A stretch of 37,463 nucleotides of DNA from F23-B02 sp963625685 (GCA_963625685.1 CAVFTR010000016.1:1-37463), one strand, 5' to 3'. Positions 15,081 to 24,243 are shown, counted from the stretch's first letter. The notes: a model not told the origin generated them from the sequence alone. Program-made: numbers and translations.

Positions 15081-17023
15081 CGGATAGTTTTGAATTTCTG
15101 CCCGTTTCACGGGACGATATGCACGAGCGCGGCTGGTGGTGGTACGATTTTCTGCTCGTCACCGGCGACGCCTACGTCGACCACCCGAGCTTCGGGACCT
15201 CGGTCATAGGCAGGGTGCTCGAGGCCGACGGGTATCGCGTCGTCGTCTGCGCGCAGCCGGACTGGCACTCGGCCGAGGCCCTCGCCGCCTACGGCAGGCC
15301 GAGGCTCGGCGTTATGATAGGCGCGGGAAACCTCGACTCGATGGTCGCGCACTACACGGCCGCAAAAAAGCGCCGCAGCGAGGACTTCTACTCGCCCGGC
15401 AAAAGGGCCGGACTGCGCCCCGACAGGGCGACGATAGTCTACTCAAACCGCGCGCGCGAGGCCTTCGGCCCGGACATGCCCGTGATCATCGGCGGCCTCG
15501 AGGCCTCGCTGCGCCGCTTTGCGCACTACGACTACTGGGACGACAGGGTGCGCCGCTCGGTGCTCGTCGATTCGGGCGCTGACCTGCTCATATACGGCAT
15601 GGGCGAGACAGCCGCGCTCGAGATAGCCCGCAGGCTTAAGAAAAAGCTGCCCGTCTCCGAAATGCGTGATATCCGCGGCACGGCCTATCTCACGCACGAT
15701 ATATCCGACTGCGCCTTTGAAAGCGTGACGCTCCCCTCCTTTGCCGACGTGTGCGACAGCAAGCGCTTTTACGCCGACGCCACGCGCCTTGAATACGCCG
15801 AGCACGACCCCGTGCGCGGCCGCGCCCTCATCCAGGAGCACGACGGGCGCTATCTCATCGTGAATCCCCCGGCAGCACCGCTGGAGACAAGGGAGCTCGA
15901 CCGCGTCGCCGAGCTTCCGTACACCAGGAGCTACCACCCCATGTACGAGCCGCTCGGCGGCGTCCCCGCCATCGAGGAGGTCAGGTTCTCTGTCATACAC
16001 AACCGCGGCTGCTTCGGCGGCTGCAGCTTCTGCGCGCTGGCCTTCCACCAGGGCAGGATGGTCACCAGCCGCAGCCACGAGAGCGTCATACGCGAGGTCA
16101 CGGCGCTCACAAAGCTGCCCGACTTCAAGGGCTATATAAACGACGTCGGCGGCCCCTCGGCAAATTTCCGCCACCACTCCTGCAAAAAGCAGGCCAGCTG
16201 CGGCATGTGCGCAGACCGCCGCTGCCTTGCGCCGACGCCCTGCCCGAATCTCGACGCGGACCACTCCGATTACCTCGCCCTGCTGCGAAAGCTGCGGCAG
16301 ATACCGGGCGTAAAAAAGGTCTTTGTGCGCTCGGGCATCCGCTACGACTACATGCTCGAGGACAAAAACGACGATTTCTTCGCCGAGCTCGTGAAATACC
16401 ACGTCTCCGGCCAGCTCAAGGTGGCGCCCGAGCACTGCATCGACAGCGTCCTCGACTACATGGGCAAGCCGCACATCGAGGTGTACGAGCGCTTCATGGA
16501 AAAGTACAAAAGGCTCAACACGCGCTTTTCCAAGGAGCAGTACGTCGTGCCCTATCTCATGTCCTCGCATCCGGGCAGCACGCTTTCCGACGCCGTCGCG
16601 CTGGCCGAGTATCTCAATAAAAGGGGTCGGCAGCCCGAGCAGGTGCAGGATTTTTACCCCACCCCCGGCACGATCTCGACCTGCATGTACTACACGGGCA
16701 TAGACCCCCTGACGATGAAGTCGGTGTACGTCGCGAGGACCTTCCACGAAAAGGCCATGCAGCGCGCGCTTCTGCAATGGAAGCGCCCGGATAAGCGAAG
16801 GCTCGTCATCGAGGCGCTCAGGGAGGCCGGCCGCGAGGACCTCATCGGCTTCGGGCCGGAATGTCTCGTGCGTCCCGAGCGTCCGCCGAGGGCGAAGGCC
16901 CCCGAAAAGTCCGGGGCTCCCGAAAAGCCGCAGATAACGAAAAAGACCGGCTACGCCAGGGGCTGGGCAAAGCCCAGGTCCAAAAAGACGGCAAAGCCGG
17001 GTTCAAAAAAGAAAGGAAGATAA
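15077..17023 (+). CDS. ygiQ: YgiQ-family radical SAM protein
   Basis: 648 residues, normal for YgiQ. N-terminal region (FLPVSRDDMHERGWWWYDFLLVTGDAYVDHPSFG) is the UPF0313 signature; the radical SAM cluster motif is CFGGCSFC (C312, C316, C319), followed by GRMVTSRSHESVIREV. A second cysteine group (CGMCADRRCLAPTPC) near 375-390 is also typical of the family. The C-terminal ~60 residues are a basic, proline/lysine-rich tail. The reaction of YgiQ is not established. Translationally coupled to the gene before; the next gene starts 3 nt after. Confidence 0.92.
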   Translation: MTDSFEFLPVSRDDMHERGWWWYDFLLVTGDAYVDHPSFGTSVIGRVLEADGYRVVVCAQPDWHSAEALAAYGRPRLGVMIGAGNLDSMVAHYTAAKKRRSEDFYSPGKRAGLRPDRATIVYSNRAREAFGPDMPVIIGGLEASLRRFAHYDYWDDRVRRSVLVDSGADLLIYGMGETAALEIARRLKKKLPVSEMRDIRGTAYLTHDISDCAFESVTLPSFADVCDSKRFYADATRLEYAEHDPVRGRALIQEHDGRYLIVNPPAAPLETRELDRVAELPYTRSYHPMYEPLGGVPAIEEVRFSVIHNRGCFGGCSFCALAFHQGRMVTSRSHESVIREVTALTKLPDFKGYINDVGGPSANFRHHSCKKQASCGMCADRRCLAPTPCPNLDADHSDYLALLRKLRQIPGVKKVFVRSGIRYDYMLEDKNDDFFAELVKYHVSGQLKVAPEHCIDSVLDYMGKPHIEVYERFMEKYKRLNTRFSKEQYVVPYLMSSHPGSTLSDAVALAEYLNKRGRQPEQVQDFYPTPGTISTCMYYTGIDPLTMKSVYVARTFHEKAMQRALLQWKRPDKRRLVIEALREAGREDLIGFGPECLVRPERPPRAKAPEKSGAPEKPQITKKTGYARGWAKPRSKKTAKPGSKKKGR

Positions 17024-17026
17024 GCC

Positions 17027-17446
17027 ATGAAGTACAAAAGATTCGGCAATACCCTCGTCGTGCGCATCGACCGCGGCGAGGAGATACTCGACAAGCTGCG
17101 CGAGCTGGCGGAAAAGGAGAGCATAAAGCTCGCCTCGGTCTCGGCGCTGGGCGCAACGAACGACTTCACCGTCGGCGTTTTCAACACCGCGGAGAAGAAA
17201 TACTGCTCCAACGAGTTTGAGGGCGCCTTCGAGATAGTCTCCCTCACGGGCACGATAAGCACCATGGACGGCGCGTTTTACGCGCATCTGCACATGTCCG
17301 CGGGCAACGAGAAGGGCGAGGTCTTCGGCGGACACCTTAACCGCGCGATGATATCCGCCACCTGCGAGATGGTCGTCACCGTCATCGACGGCGAGGTCGA
17401 CAGGTACCACGACGACGACGTGGGCCTCAACCTCTTCAAGCTCTGA
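17027..17446 (+). CDS. PPC/DUF296 domain protein
   Basis: 139 residues comprising one plants-and-prokaryotes-conserved (PPC, DUF296) domain: ASVSALGATNDFTVGVFN, then HLHMSAGNEKGEVFGGHL with the conserved HxH and GGHL. In plants the domain accompanies AT-hooks in DNA-binding proteins; bacterial stand-alone members form trimers with a probable metal site and unknown role. Start codon ATG with GAAAGGAAG upstream. Overlaps the next gene by one base (TGATG). Confidence 0.88.
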   Translation: MKYKRFGNTLVVRIDRGEEILDKLRELAEKESIKLASVSALGATNDFTVGVFNTAEKKYCSNEFEGAFEIVSLTGTISTMDGAFYAHLHMSAGNEKGEVFGGHLNRAMISATCEMVVTVIDGEVDRYHDDDVGLNLFKL

Positions 17447-17715
17447 TGGAATATCTTGCCTATTACCTCGCGGCGGTCAACGTGCTGCTGTGCCTGCTCA
17501 TGGGCACGGACAAGCTGCTCGCGAAGATGCAGAAGCGCCGCATCCCCGAGAGGACGCTGTTCCTGCTCGCGCTTATCGGCGGGGCGCTCGGCGGCACGAT
17601 CGGCATGTATTCGTTCCGCCACAAGACGCTGCACAAGGCCTTCGCCATCGGCTTTCCGCTGCTGACGATAGTGCAGATCGCGGCCGTCGCATATCTTGTA
17701 AGCAAATTCGCATAG
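17446..17715 (+). CDS. DUF1294 small membrane protein
   Basis: 89 residues with helices at about 5-20, 39-57 and 68-86 and the DUF1294 core MGTDKLLAKMQKRRIPERTLFLLALIGG and GMYSFRHKTLHKAF. Function unknown. Coupled to the PPC gene by TGATG overlap and followed 16 nt later by the YeiH gene. Confidence 0.88.
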   Translation: MEYLAYYLAAVNVLLCLLMGTDKLLAKMQKRRIPERTLFLLALIGGALGGTIGMYSFRHKTLHKAFAIGFPLLTIVQIAAVAYLVSKFA

Positions 17716-17731
17716 AAAGAAGAATCGACCA

Positions 17732-18754
17732 ATGAAAGAAAAGCTCAGGGGACTGCTGCTGTGTCTTGTTATAGCGGTCCCCGCCTGGCTGCTCGGACGC
17801 AGATTCGCCGTCGTGGGCGGCCCCGTTATCTCCATCCTGCTCGGCATGCTCGCCGGCATGCTCCTCAAAAACCGCGCCCCCTTCGAGGCCGGCATCAAAT
17901 TCACCTCCAAGAAGATCCTCCAGTGGGCGGTCATCCTGCTCGGCTTCGGCCTGAACCTCGCGGTCATCGGCCGCACGGGCGTGCAGTCGCTGCCGATCAT
18001 TGTGAGCACGATAACGACCTCGCTGCTGATAGCCTTCATCCTCTGCCGGGCGATGAAGATACCCGCGAAGATATCCACACTCATCGGCGTGGGCTCGTCT
18101 ATCTGCGGCGGCTCGGCCATTGCCGCGACGGCGCCCGTCATCGACGCGAGCGACGAGGAGGTCGCTCAGGCGATATCCGTCATATTCTTCTACAACGTCA
18201 TCGCGGCGCTCATCTTCCCGCTGCTGGGCACGCTCATCGGCTTTTCCACGAGCTCCGGCGAGGCCTTCGGCATCTTCGCCGGCACCGCCGTCAACGACAC
18301 CTCCTCGGTCACCGCCGCAGCCTCGACCTGGGACAGCATGTGGGGCCTCGGCTCGCAGACTCTCGACAAGGCCGTCACCGTGAAGCTCACGCGGACCCTC
18401 GCCATCATCCCCATCACCCTCGTCCTCGCGCTCGTCCGCTCGAAAAGGTCCGTTGGCGCGGAGGGCAAAAGGGTCAGCCTCAAGAGCGTTTTCCCGATGT
18501 TCATCCTCTACTTCGTCCTCGCCTCGCTCGTCACGACCGTCGCGCAGGCGCTGGGCGTCGACGCGGGCGTATTCAGCCCGTTCAAGGAGCTGAGCAAGTT
18601 CATGATAGTCCTCGCCATGGCCGCCATCGGCCTGAACACCGACCCCGTCAAGCTCATAAAGACCGGCGGCAAGCCCCTGCTGCTCGGCTTCTGCTGCTGG
18701 CTCGGCATCTCCGGCGTCGCCATCGCGATGCAGCACCTCCTCGGGCTTATTTGA
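17732..18754 (+). CDS. YeiH/UPF0324 putative sulfate exporter-family permease
   Basis: 340 residues, about ten hydrophobic helices. Recognisable YeiH features: VGGPVISILLGMLAGM, ILLGFGLNLAVIGRTG, GVGSSICGGSAIAATAPVI and IFAGTAVNDTSSVTAA. The family is annotated as putative sulfate exporter, but the substrate is not firmly known. Last gene of the 12828-18754 run. Its TGA lies in TTTGACGGCGC, the beginning of an R5 repeat, and no ordinary terminator follows. Confidence 0.85.
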   Translation: MKEKLRGLLLCLVIAVPAWLLGRRFAVVGGPVISILLGMLAGMLLKNRAPFEAGIKFTSKKILQWAVILLGFGLNLAVIGRTGVQSLPIIVSTITTSLLIAFILCRAMKIPAKISTLIGVGSSICGGSAIAATAPVIDASDEEVAQAISVIFFYNVIAALIFPLLGTLIGFSTSSGEAFGIFAGTAVNDTSSVTAAASTWDSMWGLGSQTLDKAVTVKLTRTLAIIPITLVLALVRSKRSVGAEGKRVSLKSVFPMFILYFVLASLVTTVAQALGVDAGVFSPFKELSKFMIVLAMAAIGLNTDPVKLIKTGGKPLLLGFCCWLGISGVAIAMQHLLGLI

Positions 18755-19334
18755 CGGCGCTTTTTTGGCGGCGCATTGACGCAGCTGCCAATACATATAT
18801 TGCGTCGGCCCGGTGTCGGAACCGCGGAAGAAACCGCGGCGAGCTGATAGCCGATAGCTGTTAGCTAAATGTGTGCGCTTTGCGCACGGATCTGAATTGG
18901 CAACCCCTCAGTCAGCTTCGCTGCCAGCTCCCCTTACACAGGGGAGCCACTGGCTGCTGCGGTAGTTTCCGGTCGGGTTACGGCAATAACTGCTTGCTTT
19001 GACTTCATGCGAGATGCCTGCACGGCAGTGCCCGGTCGGGCGACGGCAATAGCTGCTTGCTTTACTTTCATGCGAGCTGCCCGCCACGGCGAGTGGCTGG
19101 CTTCCCCTTGAGGGGAAGGCAAGAGGTGCAAACAAAGCCTTTTTCACTGATATCGCACGATCCCTGCGTACCGGCAAGCCCTCAGTCGACTCCGTCGACA
19201 GCTCCCCTTACACAGGGGAGCCACTGGCTGCTGCGGTAGTTTCCGGTCGGGTTACGGCAATAACTGCTTGCTTTGACTTCATGCGAGATGCCTGCACGGC
19301 AGTGCCCGGTCGGGCGACGGCAATAGCTGCTTGC
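18755..19334. repeat. Repeat island 4, with a 138-bp direct repeat
   Basis: No gene. After the R5 unit at the YeiH stop (two copies of the GGCGGCGC motif), there are R6 heptamers (18840-18868), a TGCGC/GCGCA hairpin, a reversed R1 unit (18898-18951), R4 units, a truncated R2 hairpin (19099-19122), a second reversed R1 unit (19172-19226, second hairpin GTCGAC/GTCGAC) and further R4 units. Bases 18925-19062 recur identically at 19199-19336. Confidence 0.87.
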
Positions 19335-20513
19335 TTAACTTACATGCGAGGTGCCCGCCGCGGCAGTGCCCGCGGCGCAGACAAGGAACACGGCGCTGAC
19401 GGCGGCGGCGAGGTAATACGGCAGCCGGACCGAGGCCGGGCACAGCTGCGACACCAGCGACAGCAGGAAGGGGCTCAGAAACTGCGACAGATACAGCGCG
19501 GCCGAGAGCATCGGCATGACCGTCGTCGCGGCGGCTCTGCCCTCGTTCGCCGAGGCCTCCGAGATGATATACGGCACGCCCACGCCGTTGGCAAAGCCGA
19601 TTATAGCCGAGCCCAGGAGCGTTCCCGCCCAGCCGCCGATAAAGGCCAGCAGGCAGTAGCCGCAAAGAAACAGCGACGGCGCGACGAGCCGCGCGTACCT
19701 GCCGCTGACGCGCTTTACCCGCACGAAGGCCAGGCCTCCGGCAAAGGCGACAAGGTCGCAGCCGGCCATTATCGGCGCGCACAGGCCCATTGGTATGACG
19801 CCCTCGGCCGCGGTCACGATGGCGAAGTTGGCGGGATAGATGAAAAACGCCGTCATGAGCAGGAACATGCACACGATATGCCGCAGATTCCTGCGCAGCA
19901 CGGCGCCCGCGCCCGCGCCCGCTCCGGTCTCCTGCGCGTTTTCGCGGATCCGGTCGTTCGGCAGGAAAACGAGGCACAGCACGATGCTGATCAGCCCCAT
20001 GAGATACACGGCGAAGCTCAGCCGCCAGCTCAGGCCTGCCAGTATTCCGGCCAGCAGCGTTGCGGCAACGCCGCCGAGCTGGTTTGCCGCCGACGACAGG
20101 CCCATGAGCCCGTCGCGCCTTTCCGGCGGGAAGTAATAGCTCAGAAGCCCCGTGGACAGCGGCATGATAATACCGACGCCCACGCCCACGAGCGCGCGCA
20201 TGGCCAGCACCGCTCCGATCGAGTCGAACAGGCCCGCCGCAGCGCCGCCGGCGGTGTACAGCACAAGGCCGAACAGCGTCAGCGTCCGCGAGCCGAAGCG
20301 CGCGGCCAGGCGGCCGAACAGCATGTTCGTCAGCACTATCAGCAGCGCCGGCATGCTGACGATCAGCTGTACCTCGAGCCTGCTCGCGTCGGAAAAATGC
20401 TCGCGTATGACCTCCAGCGCCGGTGCGACCGCCGCTCCCGCCATGACCGTCAGCAGCGACAGCGACAGTATGCTCGCCGCAAGCGGCCCGGTTTTTTCTT
20501 TTCTGTTTTCCAT
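19335..20513 (-). CDS. MFS transporter, 12-helix drug/metabolite type
   Basis: 392 residues, twelve predicted helices. Motif A between helices 2 and 3 is MLFGRLAARFGSRTLTLFG; motif C-like glycines in helix 5 (NQLGGVAATLLAGILAG) suggest an antiporter of the DHA1 group. Substrate unknown. The final dozen residues (AGTAAAGTSHVS) and the TAA stop are encoded by R4 repeat sequence, so the original C-terminus was probably overwritten by the repeat; the membrane helices remain complete. Start ATG 20513 with AGGAGAATG-like sequence just upstream. Monocistronic. Confidence 0.85.
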   Translation of the reverse strand: MENRKEKTGPLAASILSLSLLTVMAGAAVAPALEVIREHFSDASRLEVQLIVSMPALLIVLTNMLFGRLAARFGSRTLTLFGLVLYTAGGAAAGLFDSIGAVLAMRALVGVGVGIIMPLSTGLLSYYFPPERRDGLMGLSSAANQLGGVAATLLAGILAGLSWRLSFAVYLMGLISIVLCLVFLPNDRIRENAQETGAGAGAGAVLRRNLRHIVCMFLLMTAFFIYPANFAIVTAAEGVIPMGLCAPIMAGCDLVAFAGGLAFVRVKRVSGRYARLVAPSLFLCGYCLLAFIGGWAGTLLGSAIIGFANGVGVPYIISEASANEGRAAATTVMPMLSAALYLSQFLSPFLLSLVSQLCPASVRLPYYLAAAVSAVFLVCAAGTAAAGTSHVS

Positions 20514-20545
20514 ATCATTCTCCTTTTTGAAGGCGCATCGGGGCG

Positions 20546-21005
20546 CCTGACTATTTGCAGTGTCACGGTATCGAAGCTGCCTGCAAAAGCCGCTGCAAGC
20601 CGATAGCTGTTAGCCCTTAGCTGTTAGCCAAAGGTATTCGCTCTCCGAGCGAATGAATTTGATGACACCTCTTCCGGCTCGCTGCGCGACCCACCTTCCC
20701 CTCAAGGGGAAGGCAAGCCGCTCGCCACGGCGGGCACCTCGCATGCAGATCAAGCAAGCAGTTATTGCCCCTGCCCGACCGGAAACTACCGACGCAGCCA
20801 TTGGCTCCCCTGTGTAAGGGGAGCTGTCACCGCAGGTGACTGAGGGGTCGCCCTATTCAAATCCGTGCGCTAAGCGCACACTTTAAGCTAACAGCTAAGG
20901 GCTAAGGGCTATCGGCTCACTAACGGCACGCTAAACGTAACGGGTTATACCGTTATTTCCGATCGATCCCAGAGATATATGTATCCGCAGGGGCCCCAAA
21001 GCGCA
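20546..21005. repeat. Repeat island 5
   Basis: No gene. Holds R6-like heptamers (20597-20635), a CGCTC/GAGCG hairpin, a reversed R2 unit (20650-20713), a reversed R4 unit (20720-20785), a forward R1 unit (20801-20850, second hairpin GTCACC/GGTGAC), a GTGCGC/GCGCAC hairpin (about 20865-20880), R6 heptamers (20885-20915) and a reversed R5 unit (about 20950-21000) homologous to 6490-6560. Confidence 0.82.
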
Positions 21006-21010
21006 AACAA

Positions 21011-21045
21011 AAAGAGCGTAAGTCCGGTTTGGACTTACGCTCTTT
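21011..21045 (-). terminator. Intrinsic terminator, 15-bp perfect stem
   Basis: Arms 21011-21025 and 21031-21045 pair perfectly around GGTTT; on the minus strand the stem ends in a T-run. It ends the TRAP operon, and also a possible short transcript from 21064-21093. Confidence 0.85.
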
Positions 21046-21063
21046 GGCCACTCAACGAGAGTG

Positions 21064-21093
21064 ATTATAACAGAACTTCTCCGAAAAAGTCAA
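21064..21093 (-). promoter_or_regulatory. Orphan promoter aimed at the terminator
   Basis: Minus-strand TTGACT (21093-21088), 18-nt spacer, perfect TATAAT (21069-21064), lying between the permease stop and its terminator. A transcript would start near 21057 and end near 21006, about 50 nt, with a CACTC/GAGTG hairpin and the terminator stem. No gene is downstream. Confidence 0.5.
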
Positions 21094-21122
21094 GCCTTTT
21101 CGCTGCGCTCCGGGGCCCCTTA

Positions 21123-23135
21123 TCAGGCCATTGCGGCGTTCTGCTCCTTCTTTGCCATGATAAACTCGTAGGCGGTCAGGCCGCCGATGACGATGAGGCC
21201 GACGAGGTCGGTCTTCCAGCCGGGGATGATGAGTCCCAGGCCGCCGACGAAGAAGAGGATGCGCACGAACCAGTTGAGGTTGCGCCTTACGAAGCCGTTG
21301 AGGCCCGCCGCGACGCCGTAGATGCCGAACATCGCGCTGATGCAGATGGAGACGACCTCGATCCAGCTGCTGACGTCGATAAAGAGCATCTCGGGGCTGT
21401 AGGCGAAGACGTAGGGGACGATGAAGGCCGCGATGGCGAGCTTCGTCGCGTTCACGCCTGTCTTCATCGGGTTTGACTTTGCTATCGCGCTGCCGGCGTA
21501 GGCCGCGAGCGCGACGGGCGGGGTGATGTCGGCGACGATGCCGAAGTAGAACACGAAGAAATGCGCAGCGACCGTGGGAACGCCGAGCTTTTCGAGGATG
21601 GGCGCGCAGGTAGCGGCCATGATGCAGTAGTTCGCGGTGGTCGGAACGCCCATGCCGAGGATGATGCAGCAGACCATGGTCAGGAACAGGCCGATGATGA
21701 GCGTATTGCCCGACAGGGCGACGATGGCCGCGATGAGCTTGGACGCAAGACCCGTTACGGTGATGCAGCCCGCGATGACGCCGGCCATGGAGCAGGCGAC
21801 GGCGACGGTTATCGTGCCCTTGCCGCCGGCCTCAAGGGCCTCGACGATCTTTGCAAAATTCAGCTTGCTGTCCCTGTTTATGAGGCCGACTGCGATCGCT
21901 GCGACGATGGACAGCGCGGCCGCAAACTGCATGGTGTAGAGGTTGAAGCTGACAAGCACGATGAGCAGCACGATGGGCAGCAGCAGATATATCTTCGATA
22001 CGAGCTGCTTGCCGGGGATCATTTCGCTGCGCGAAATGCCCTTCAGGCCGAGCTTCTTGGCCTCGAGGTGGACCGCGATGAAGATGCCCGCGAAGTACAG
22101 GAAGGCGGGCAGGATGGCCTTGACCGCTATCGTGCTGTACGGCAGGTTGACGTACTCTGCCATGAGGAAGGCCGCCGCACCCATGATGGGGGGCATTATC
22201 TGGCCGCCGGTGGAGGCCGCGGCCTCGACGGCGCCCGCAAACTCGGGCTTGTAGCCGGTCTTCTTCATCATGGGGATCGTTACCGAGCCCGTGGTGACGG
22301 TGTTGCCGACCGAGGAGCCGGAGACCATGCCGCACAGAGCCGAGGACACGACCGCGACCTTCGCCGGGCCGCCGGCCGCCGAGCCGCAGGCCTTGTTGGC
22401 GAGGTCTATGAAGAACTGGGCGATGCCCGTGCGCTCAAGGAAGGCGCCGAAGACGATGAATACGACGATGAACTTCGCGCAGACGTTTATCGGGGTGCCG
22501 ATAACGCCGCCGGTGCTGTAAAACAGGGTGTAGGTGACTCTGGCGAACACGGTCTGGATATCCATGCCCTTGCCGAGCATGTTCCAGAAGGTGTAGGCCA
22601 GCAGAACGCCCGCGACGCAGAGGATGGGAACGCCCACGCAGCGGCGGCACAGCTCCATCATGCAGAGTATGCCGATGATGCCGATGACGGTGAACTCCGG
22701 CGTCATCTTCGAGGCGCTCGTGAGCACCTCGATTATGGACTTATAGCCGAAGCCGTAATAGAAGAAGCAGGCAGCGCCCACTATCATGATCACCCAGTCG
22801 TACCAGGGCATGTAGTTTTCACGGACGTGGTGCTTGCTCATGGGGTAGTACAGATAGCCCATGATGGTGACGCAGCCGAGGAATACCATGAGACGTATCT
22901 CGAGCGATGCGTTGCTCCACAGGGTTGAGTATATACAGTAAAGGGAGAACAGCGCCATGATTGCGCGTATGACCAGCTGCGGAGTGCCCGTCCATATTCG
23001 GATGTTCGACTCCTTGTCATACTTTTTCATGACCTCCTCCACCTCTTCGATGGAAACGGTCTCCCCAATATCCGCGGCGGCGGTGTCGAGCTTCGGCTCC
23101 TGCGCCGCGGTGTCTTTTTTCTTGGACTGGGACAT
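21123..23135 (-). CDS. TRAP transporter fused 4TM/12TM permease (TAXI type)
   Basis: 670 residues in the layout of fused TRAP permeases: a cytoplasmic N-terminus (about 1-50), a DctQ-like small domain of four helices (about 50-165), and a DctM-like large domain (about 170-600) with GTPINVCAKFIVVFIVFGAFLERTG, GSSVGNTVTTGSVTIPMMKKTGY and GMGVPTTANYCIMAATCAP. The last ~80 residues add helices. Works with the binding protein encoded just upstream on the same strand, 139 nt away. Uptake is ion-gradient driven; substrate unknown, TAXI systems being linked to dicarboxylates and glutamate. Start ATG 23135 with AAAGGA about ten nt before it. Confidence 0.92.
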   Translation of the reverse strand: MSQSKKKDTAAQEPKLDTAAADIGETVSIEEVEEVMKKYDKESNIRIWTGTPQLVIRAIMALFSLYCIYSTLWSNASLEIRLMVFLGCVTIMGYLYYPMSKHHVRENYMPWYDWVIMIVGAACFFYYGFGYKSIIEVLTSASKMTPEFTVIGIIGILCMMELCRRCVGVPILCVAGVLLAYTFWNMLGKGMDIQTVFARVTYTLFYSTGGVIGTPINVCAKFIVVFIVFGAFLERTGIAQFFIDLANKACGSAAGGPAKVAVVSSALCGMVSGSSVGNTVTTGSVTIPMMKKTGYKPEFAGAVEAAASTGGQIMPPIMGAAAFLMAEYVNLPYSTIAVKAILPAFLYFAGIFIAVHLEAKKLGLKGISRSEMIPGKQLVSKIYLLLPIVLLIVLVSFNLYTMQFAAALSIVAAIAVGLINRDSKLNFAKIVEALEAGGKGTITVAVACSMAGVIAGCITVTGLASKLIAAIVALSGNTLIIGLFLTMVCCIILGMGVPTTANYCIMAATCAPILEKLGVPTVAAHFFVFYFGIVADITPPVALAAYAGSAIAKSNPMKTGVNATKLAIAAFIVPYVFAYSPEMLFIDVSSWIEVVSICISAMFGIYGVAAGLNGFVRRNLNWFVRILFFVGGLGLIIPGWKTDLVGLIVIGGLTAYEFIMAKKEQNAAMA

Positions 23136-23203
23136 ATGAAAACGATCCTTTCACTCGGCGGTATTTTCACGGCCGCCGGGGCTTTGTTGTAATGCATTTA
23201 CCG

Positions 23204-23239
23204 CAATGACTACGGGGCAGAAATACCCCGTAGTCATTG
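23204..23239 (-). promoter_or_regulatory. Intercistronic 14-bp hairpin between TRAP genes
   Basis: CAATGACTACGGGG (23204-23217) pairs perfectly with 23226-23239 around an 8-nt loop. No T-run follows on the minus strand, so it is more likely a 3'-end stabiliser of the binding-protein message than a full terminator. This would fit the high ratio of binding protein to permease these transporters need. Confidence 0.65.
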
Positions 23240-23274
23240 ATAATGTTGAGTTTTACGTTAAGATGCCGTTAAAC

Positions 23275-24243
23275 TTATGCGGCGGTCTCAACGGTGATGC
23301 CCTTCTCCGCGAAGTACTTCGCAGCGCCGGGATGATAGGGAACGCCGGTCATGGAGGACGCAAACTCGAGGCTCAGCTCGGACTTCTTTGCGTGGCCGAT
23401 ATCGTTTATGTTATCGAAGATGGCGGACACGAAGTTGTAGATAGCCGCGTCGGAAACGTCGTTGTGGGCGATGACGACTGCGGCGACCGCAACGGTGGTC
23501 ACGTCGTCGGGAGTGTTGTAAACGTCCTTGGCGATGGTGTACTCCTTGTAGTAGGGGCAGTTCTTTATGAGGCTTGCCATGTGCTCCTCATCGATGGAGA
23601 CGAGGTAGACCTGCCTGCCGGTGCCGAGGTCCTGAACGGCGGGAGTGGGAGCGCCCGCGACGACGAAGGCCGCGTCGATCTTGCCGTCCTTGAGGCTGTC
23701 TGCCGAGTCGCCGAAGTTGAGGTACTCAGCCTTTATATCGCTCTCGGAAAGGCCGTACTCGCCGAGAACGTCAAGTGCGTTGAAGTAAACGCCCGAGCCC
23801 TTCGCGCCGATGGAAACGGTCTTGCCCTTGAGATCGGCAACGGACTTGATGCTCGAGTCGAGGGTTACGATCTGGACCTGCTCCATGTACAGAGCGGCGA
23901 CGACGGAGAAGTCGGTGACCTTCTCGGTGAAGAGCTTCTCGCCGTTGTAGGCATAGCTCATAACGTCGGACTGAACAAAGCCGAGCTGTGCGTTCTTGGC
24001 CGCGATATCCTCGACGTTTGCCTGCGAGCCGGAGCTCGTAAGAGCGGTAACGCTCGTCGAGGTCTTGTCGGAGACCTGCTGAGCCAGGACGGTGCCGAAG
24101 CCGTAGTAGGTGCCCTGGTCGCCGCCGGTGACGAAGTCGAGGCTGACCTTGCCCTCGTCCTTTGCGCTGTCATCGCCGTTATTGCAGGCGCACAGCGCGA
24201 AGACCATCATAACAGCCAGAAGCATAGCTATTATTCTTTTCAT
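23275..24243 (-). CDS. TAXI-family TRAP substrate-binding lipoprotein
   Basis: 322 residues. A lipoprotein signal (KRIIAMLLAVMMVFALCAC) ends in lipobox LCAC with the lipidated Cys20. The mature part opens with VSLDFVTGGDQGTYYGFGTVLAQQV, the TAXI (TRAP-associated extracytoplasmic immunogenic) signature, and has SGSQANVEDIAAKNAQLGFVQSD and LKGKTVSIGAKGSGV further on, as in the family. AGGAGG lies nine nt before ATG 24243. Promoter at 24317-24345; permease gene follows after the hairpin. Confidence 0.93.
   Translation of the reverse strand: MKRIIAMLLAVMMVFALCACNNGDDSAKDEGKVSLDFVTGGDQGTYYGFGTVLAQQVSDKTSTSVTALTSSGSQANVEDIAAKNAQLGFVQSDVMSYAYNGEKLFTEKVTDFSVVAALYMEQVQIVTLDSSIKSVADLKGKTVSIGAKGSGVYFNALDVLGEYGLSESDIKAEYLNFGDSADSLKDGKIDAAFVVAGAPTPAVQDLGTGRQVYLVSIDEEHMASLIKNCPYYKEYTIAKDVYNTPDDVTTVAVAAVVIAHNDVSDAAIYNFVSAIFDNINDIGHAKKSELSLEFASSMTGVPYHPGAAKYFAEKGITVETAA

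Noticed and set aside
18945..19370. R4 units as a possible CRISPR array
   Set aside because: Spacing is irregular, orientation changes between islands, 'spacers' are other repeat modules, and no cas genes are present.
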